Part shown: positions 7,262 through 8,744 of the stretch, piece by piece | Numbering within the stretch: the first letter of the stretch is position 1 | Layout of the letters: each line of letters opens with the position of its first letter | Source: an uncultured Bacteroides sp. | GTDB taxonomy: Bacteria; Bacteroidota; Bacteroidia; Bacteroidales; Bacteroidaceae | Direction: 5' to 3' | NCBI RefSeq assembly: GCF_902491285.1 | Contig: NZ_CABUHK010000130.1 | Span: 1-8,744, forward strand | DNA length: 8,744 nt | The notes under the pieces: model-generated | The model's input: the letters and a program-made list of their open reading frames with translations, nothing else | Databases searched by the model: none | Told to the model about the DNA's origin: nothing | Translations under genes and position numbers: made by a program

Positions 7262-8146
7262 ATGAAAAAGTCTATAAAACGTTTACCCAAGCGGACACAG
7301 GAAGAATTGACAATCTTGCTGGATTTAGTGCGTAAAAACATCGAGAATTGTCAGATGGTTATCCTGTTCGGAAGTTATGCAAGGGGAAACTATGTTTTAT
7401 GGGACAGTAATATAGAATTTGGTGTTCATACTTCCTATCAGAGTGATTACGACATTCTTGTCGTCGTGACCGGACAGACTAAATATGTGGAAAGAAAATT
7501 GCACCGTATTACGAATCAATATCATGATTTGTTTGCTGGTCGTCGTCATGCTTTTCCACAATTTGTTGTAGAACATATTAATACCGTAAACCGTAATCTG
7601 GAAGTCAGCCAGTATTTCTTTACGGATATAGTAAAGGAGGGTGTTATGCTTTATAATAGTGGCAAACATGAATTGGCTAAACCACGGAAGTTGAGTTTTA
7701 AGGAGATTCGGGATATTGCACAAAAAGAATTTGATGAATTATATCCATACGCTTGTGGGCTTTTGGAAGGAGTGAATAAATTTTATTTGCCTGAAAAACA
7801 AAATAAAATTTCTGCGTTTTTGCTTCATCAGACATGTGAGAAACTTTATAATTGTATTCTGATGGTCTTTACGAACTATCGTCCGAAGAGTCATAAAATC
7901 AAAGAATTTGGTGGGATGGTAAAGCGTTTTTCTATGGAATTAACTACTGTCTTTCCTCAAAATACGGATACAGAGAAAGAATGTTTTGATTTATTATGTC
8001 GTTCTTACATAGAAGCTCGCTATAACAAAGATTTCAGTATCTCACAAGAACAACTAGAATACCTTATTTCCCGCGTAGATATTCTGAAAGATATTACTGA
8101 ACGCTTGTGTAAGGAGAAGATTGCGGAATATGATATGATGATGTAA
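7262..8146 (+). CDS. Fused MNT nucleotidyltransferase-HEPN domain protein
   Basis: This encodes 294 residues from ATG 7262; ATG 7256 would add MI. The frame is open back to TTG 7172, overlapping the SWIM stop, but that stretch is promoter DNA. Residues 1-130 form a minimal nucleotidyltransferase (Pol beta superfamily) with GSYARG (G37, S38) and the metal-binding pair SDYDILVV (D62, D64); E104 in FVVEHI is a plausible third carboxylate. About 20 residues separate the two motifs, where minimal MNTs usually have about 5-8; I recall similar insertions in Bacteroidota fusions. Residues ~145-285 form a HEPN four-helix domain (LLHQTCEKLYNCIL, then YRPKSHKI, then RSYIEARYNKDF). The RNase motif Rx4-6H is not seen: after R247 the expected His position is replaced by A/R. 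Separate HEPN and MNT proteins form toxin-antitoxin pairs in which MNT adenylylates the HEPN toxin. Here both are on one chain, so a nucleotide-modifying or regulatory role is as likely as toxicity. It has its own promoter and is probably not part of the Wadjet operon. Confidence 0.85.
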   Translation: MKKSIKRLPKRTQEELTILLDLVRKNIENCQMVILFGSYARGNYVLWDSNIEFGVHTSYQSDYDILVVVTGQTKYVERKLHRITNQYHDLFAGRRHAFPQFVVEHINTVNRNLEVSQYFFTDIVKEGVMLYNSGKHELAKPRKLSFKEIRDIAQKEFDELYPYACGLLEGVNKFYLPEKQNKISAFLLHQTCEKLYNCILMVFTNYRPKSHKIKEFGGMVKRFSMELTTVFPQNTDTEKECFDLLCRSYIEARYNKDFSISQEQLEYLISRVDILKDITERLCKEKIAEYDMMM

Positions 8147-8195
8147 TAATTGGTATATCTTATAGGGATATTCCTAGAATATAAGGTAACTAGGC

Positions 8196-8219
8196 TGATG
8201 CGAGCTGTGATGCGGGCTG
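8196..8219 (+). repeat. 12-bp tandem duplication
   Basis: TGATGCGAGCTG (8196-8207) is followed directly by TGATGCGGGCTG (8208-8219), with one mismatch. It is GC-rich compared with its surroundings. The function is unknown; it may be a replication-slippage product. Confidence 0.7.
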
Positions 8220-8271
8220 TAAACTTTGTGCCATTTGTCGTATTATTTAATTGATAGTTCAACAAAGACTA

Positions 8272-8330
8272 CACTTTTTCTACCGAACTCTTAGTATAAA
8301 ATCACATTTTTCCTACCGAATATTTAATAT
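8272..8330 (+). repeat. Pair of CAC-T-tract-TACCGAA direct repeats, 33 bp apart
   Basis: Copy 1 is CACTTTTTCTACCGAA (8272-8287) followed by CTCTTAGTAT. Copy 2 is CACATTTTTCCTACCGAA (8303-8320) followed by TATTTAATAT. The TACCGAA cores start at 8281 and 8314, 33 bp apart, or close to three helical turns. Each core is preceded by a T-tract and followed by an AT-rich TTAnTAT box. This could be a paired protein-binding site; no family is recognised. Confidence 0.6.
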
Positions 8331-8434
8331 TATGATACAATGGCGGAATAATTGTTCCCAGTGAAATAAGTCGGTGTTGCATTTATAACTTGAACTTAGG
8401 ATTTAACCTCTATGAAATGAAAAACAAAATATAT

Positions 8435-8535
8435 CTGTCATCTGTCACAGATTATAATCTAACTTGCAGAGTATAAGTGCTTAATATTGTGACAGCACAA
8501 GGTGACAGCAGTGTGATAGCAATAATGCTGTCACC
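8435..8535. repeat. Cluster of TGACAGCA / CTGTCA boxes with palindromes
   Basis: CTGTCA occurs at 8435 and 8442. TGACAGCA occurs at 8490 and 8503, with a degenerate copy TGATAGCA at 8514. The inverted form TGCTGTCA lies at 8526-8533. Several are themselves in dyads: TCTGTCACAGA (8441-8451), TTGTG/CACAA flanking ACAG (8487-8500), and the large inverted repeat below. AGATTATAATCT (8449-8460) is a perfect 12-bp palindrome next to the second box. The arrangement looks like a multi-operator site for a dimeric DNA-binding protein. Confidence 0.65.
8501..8535. repeat. Perfect 10-bp inverted repeat GGTGACAGCA / TGCTGTCACC
   Basis: The arms are 8501-8510 and 8526-8535, with a 15-nt loop. On the + strand the stem is followed by TAAAAAACAAA, not a T-tract. 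On the - strand the sequence after the stem is TTGTGCTGTCAC. It therefore does not look like an intrinsic terminator in either direction and is better read as an operator or a recombinase/replication-protein site. Confidence 0.7.
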
Positions 8536-8613
8536 TAAAAAACAAAGACAAAATAAAGCCTTTGTTTGAAAATGAATAGTATCAGCCATAAATGAATAAG
8601 TCGTTCAATTTGT

Positions 8614-8621
8614 TATCTTCG
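8614..8621 (+). promoter_or_regulatory. Possible -7 element just before the 22-bp array
   Basis: TATCTTCG differs at one base from the Bacteroidota -7 consensus TAnnTTTG. I see no TTG at the right distance upstream (8591-8595 region), so this is weak. If it is real, the transcript would begin near 8628 and carry the whole 22-bp array in its leader. Confidence 0.3.
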
Positions 8622-8640
8622 CACTTATGAATTGTGTCCT

Positions 8641-8680
8641 ACCTTGAAACCAACAGTTTCAAGGTGCGAAACTGTTGGTT
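8641..8680. other. Two mutually exclusive hairpins at the start of the array
   Basis: Hairpin A pairs ACCTTGAAAC (8641-8650) with GTTTCAAGGT (8656-8665): a perfect 10-bp stem with a 5-nt loop, CAACA. Hairpin B pairs AACCAACAGTTTC (8648-8660) with GAAACTGTTGGTT (8668-8680): a perfect 13-bp stem with a 7-nt loop. They share 8648-8660, so only one can form at a time. No U-tract follows either one. Confidence 0.7.
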
Positions 8681-8744
8681 CTGCGGTTTGAAACTTTAGT
8701 TTCATACGCTTGAAACTCTAGTTCCAATTACTTGAAACCATTGG
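8644..8744. repeat. Array of dyad-symmetric 22-bp tandem units (TTGAAAC...GTTTCAA), continuing off the window
   Basis: TTGAAAC begins at 8644, 8688, 8710 and 8732, and a degenerate GCGAAAC begins at 8666, so five units start exactly 22 bp apart. Within units the motif is followed, 4-5 bp on, by its reverse complement: GTTTCAA (8656-8662), GTTTCA (8699-8704) and GTTCCAA (8721-8727). Each unit is thus an imperfect palindrome of about 18-19 bp plus a 3-4 bp spacer. The unit centres vary in sequence while the arms are conserved, as expected for protein-binding sites. There are no spacers of CRISPR size. The last unit is cut by the window end. The array has no open frame through it: ATG 8627 meets TGA at 8645. 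Confidence 0.85.

Larger units (their letters stand above)
8147..8744. other. Gene-free, repeat-rich intergenic region
   Basis: I find no credible coding sequence on either strand in these ~600 bases. The open frame on the - strand around 8020-8265 is a shadow of the 3' end of the MNT-HEPN gene. The AT-rich stretch just after the stop contains an imperfect dyad, CTTATA (8159-8164) with TATAAG (8180-8185), which could end the transcript but lacks a U-tract. After it come four distinct short-repeat families, listed separately. The density of dyads suggests a control region for a gene or element beyond 8744. Confidence 0.7.

Noticed and set aside
7502..7530. R-x5-H (HRITNQYH) as the HEPN catalytic motif
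   Set aside because: It lies at about residues 81-88, inside the nucleotidyltransferase half, not in the HEPN helical domain.
8159..8185. Rho-independent terminator after MNT-HEPN
   Set aside because: The dyad CTTATA/TATAAG is AT-rich with a 15-nt loop and no U-tract follows. At most it is a weak structure.
8020..8265. 81-residue open frame on the - strand overlapping the MNT-HEPN 3' end
   Set aside because: It mostly mirrors MNT-HEPN codons, has no recognisable motif, and runs into the repeat-rich spacer.
8501..8535. Rho-independent terminator from the GGTGACAGCA inverted repeat
   Set aside because: It is followed by A-rich, not T-rich, sequence on the + strand and by no T-tract on the - strand.
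8644..8744. CRISPR array
   Set aside because: The period is 22 bp with palindromic units in direct succession and no 30-40-bp unique spacers. No cas genes are seen.

Overview
The window looks like chromosomal DNA of Bacteroides or a close relative (Bacteroidota). Three things point there: moderate-to-low GC, a textbook Bacteroidota promoter (TTG, 20 nt, TACCTTTG) at 7208-7238, and gene starts that mostly lack Shine-Dalgarno sequences. All recognisable genes lie on the + strand.

Positions 1-5411 hold most of a Wadjet-type (JetABCD) anti-plasmid SMC/condensin-like defence operon. The order is the 3' end of jetA (cut by the window edge), jetB (small MukE/kleisin-associated-like protein), jetC (1222-residue SMC-like ATPase with Walker A, long coiled coils, a short hinge, ABC signature and Walker B) and jetD (Toprim nuclease with the acidic triad visible). 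The genes are tightly packed: a 23-nt gap, a 17-nt overlap with a consensus SD, then a 4-nt ATGA overlap. In the known system, JetABC is a loop-extruding motor that senses small closed circular DNA, and JetD cleaves it.

Only 9 nt after jetD, a 584-residue SWIM zinc-finger protein (5421-7175) begins, apparently in the same transcript. It is not one of the four standard Jet proteins and is the most interesting candidate accessory subunit here. A separate promoter then drives a single-chain MNT nucleotidyltransferase-HEPN fusion (7262-8146), which resembles toxin/antitoxin-derived fusions. Its nucleotidyltransferase motifs look intact, but its HEPN half lacks the usual catalytic histidine.

The last ~600 bases (8147-8744) carry no gene that I can support but are rich in structure. 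They contain a 12-bp tandem duplication, two TACCGAA boxes 33 bp apart, a cluster of TGACAGCA/CTGTCA boxes with a perfect 10-bp inverted repeat, and an array of dyad-symmetric 22-bp units built on TTGAAAC...GTTTCAA. That array continues past the window end, and its first two units can form two mutually exclusive hairpins. This looks like a regulatory or replication/recombination-type region upstream of a gene outside the window.
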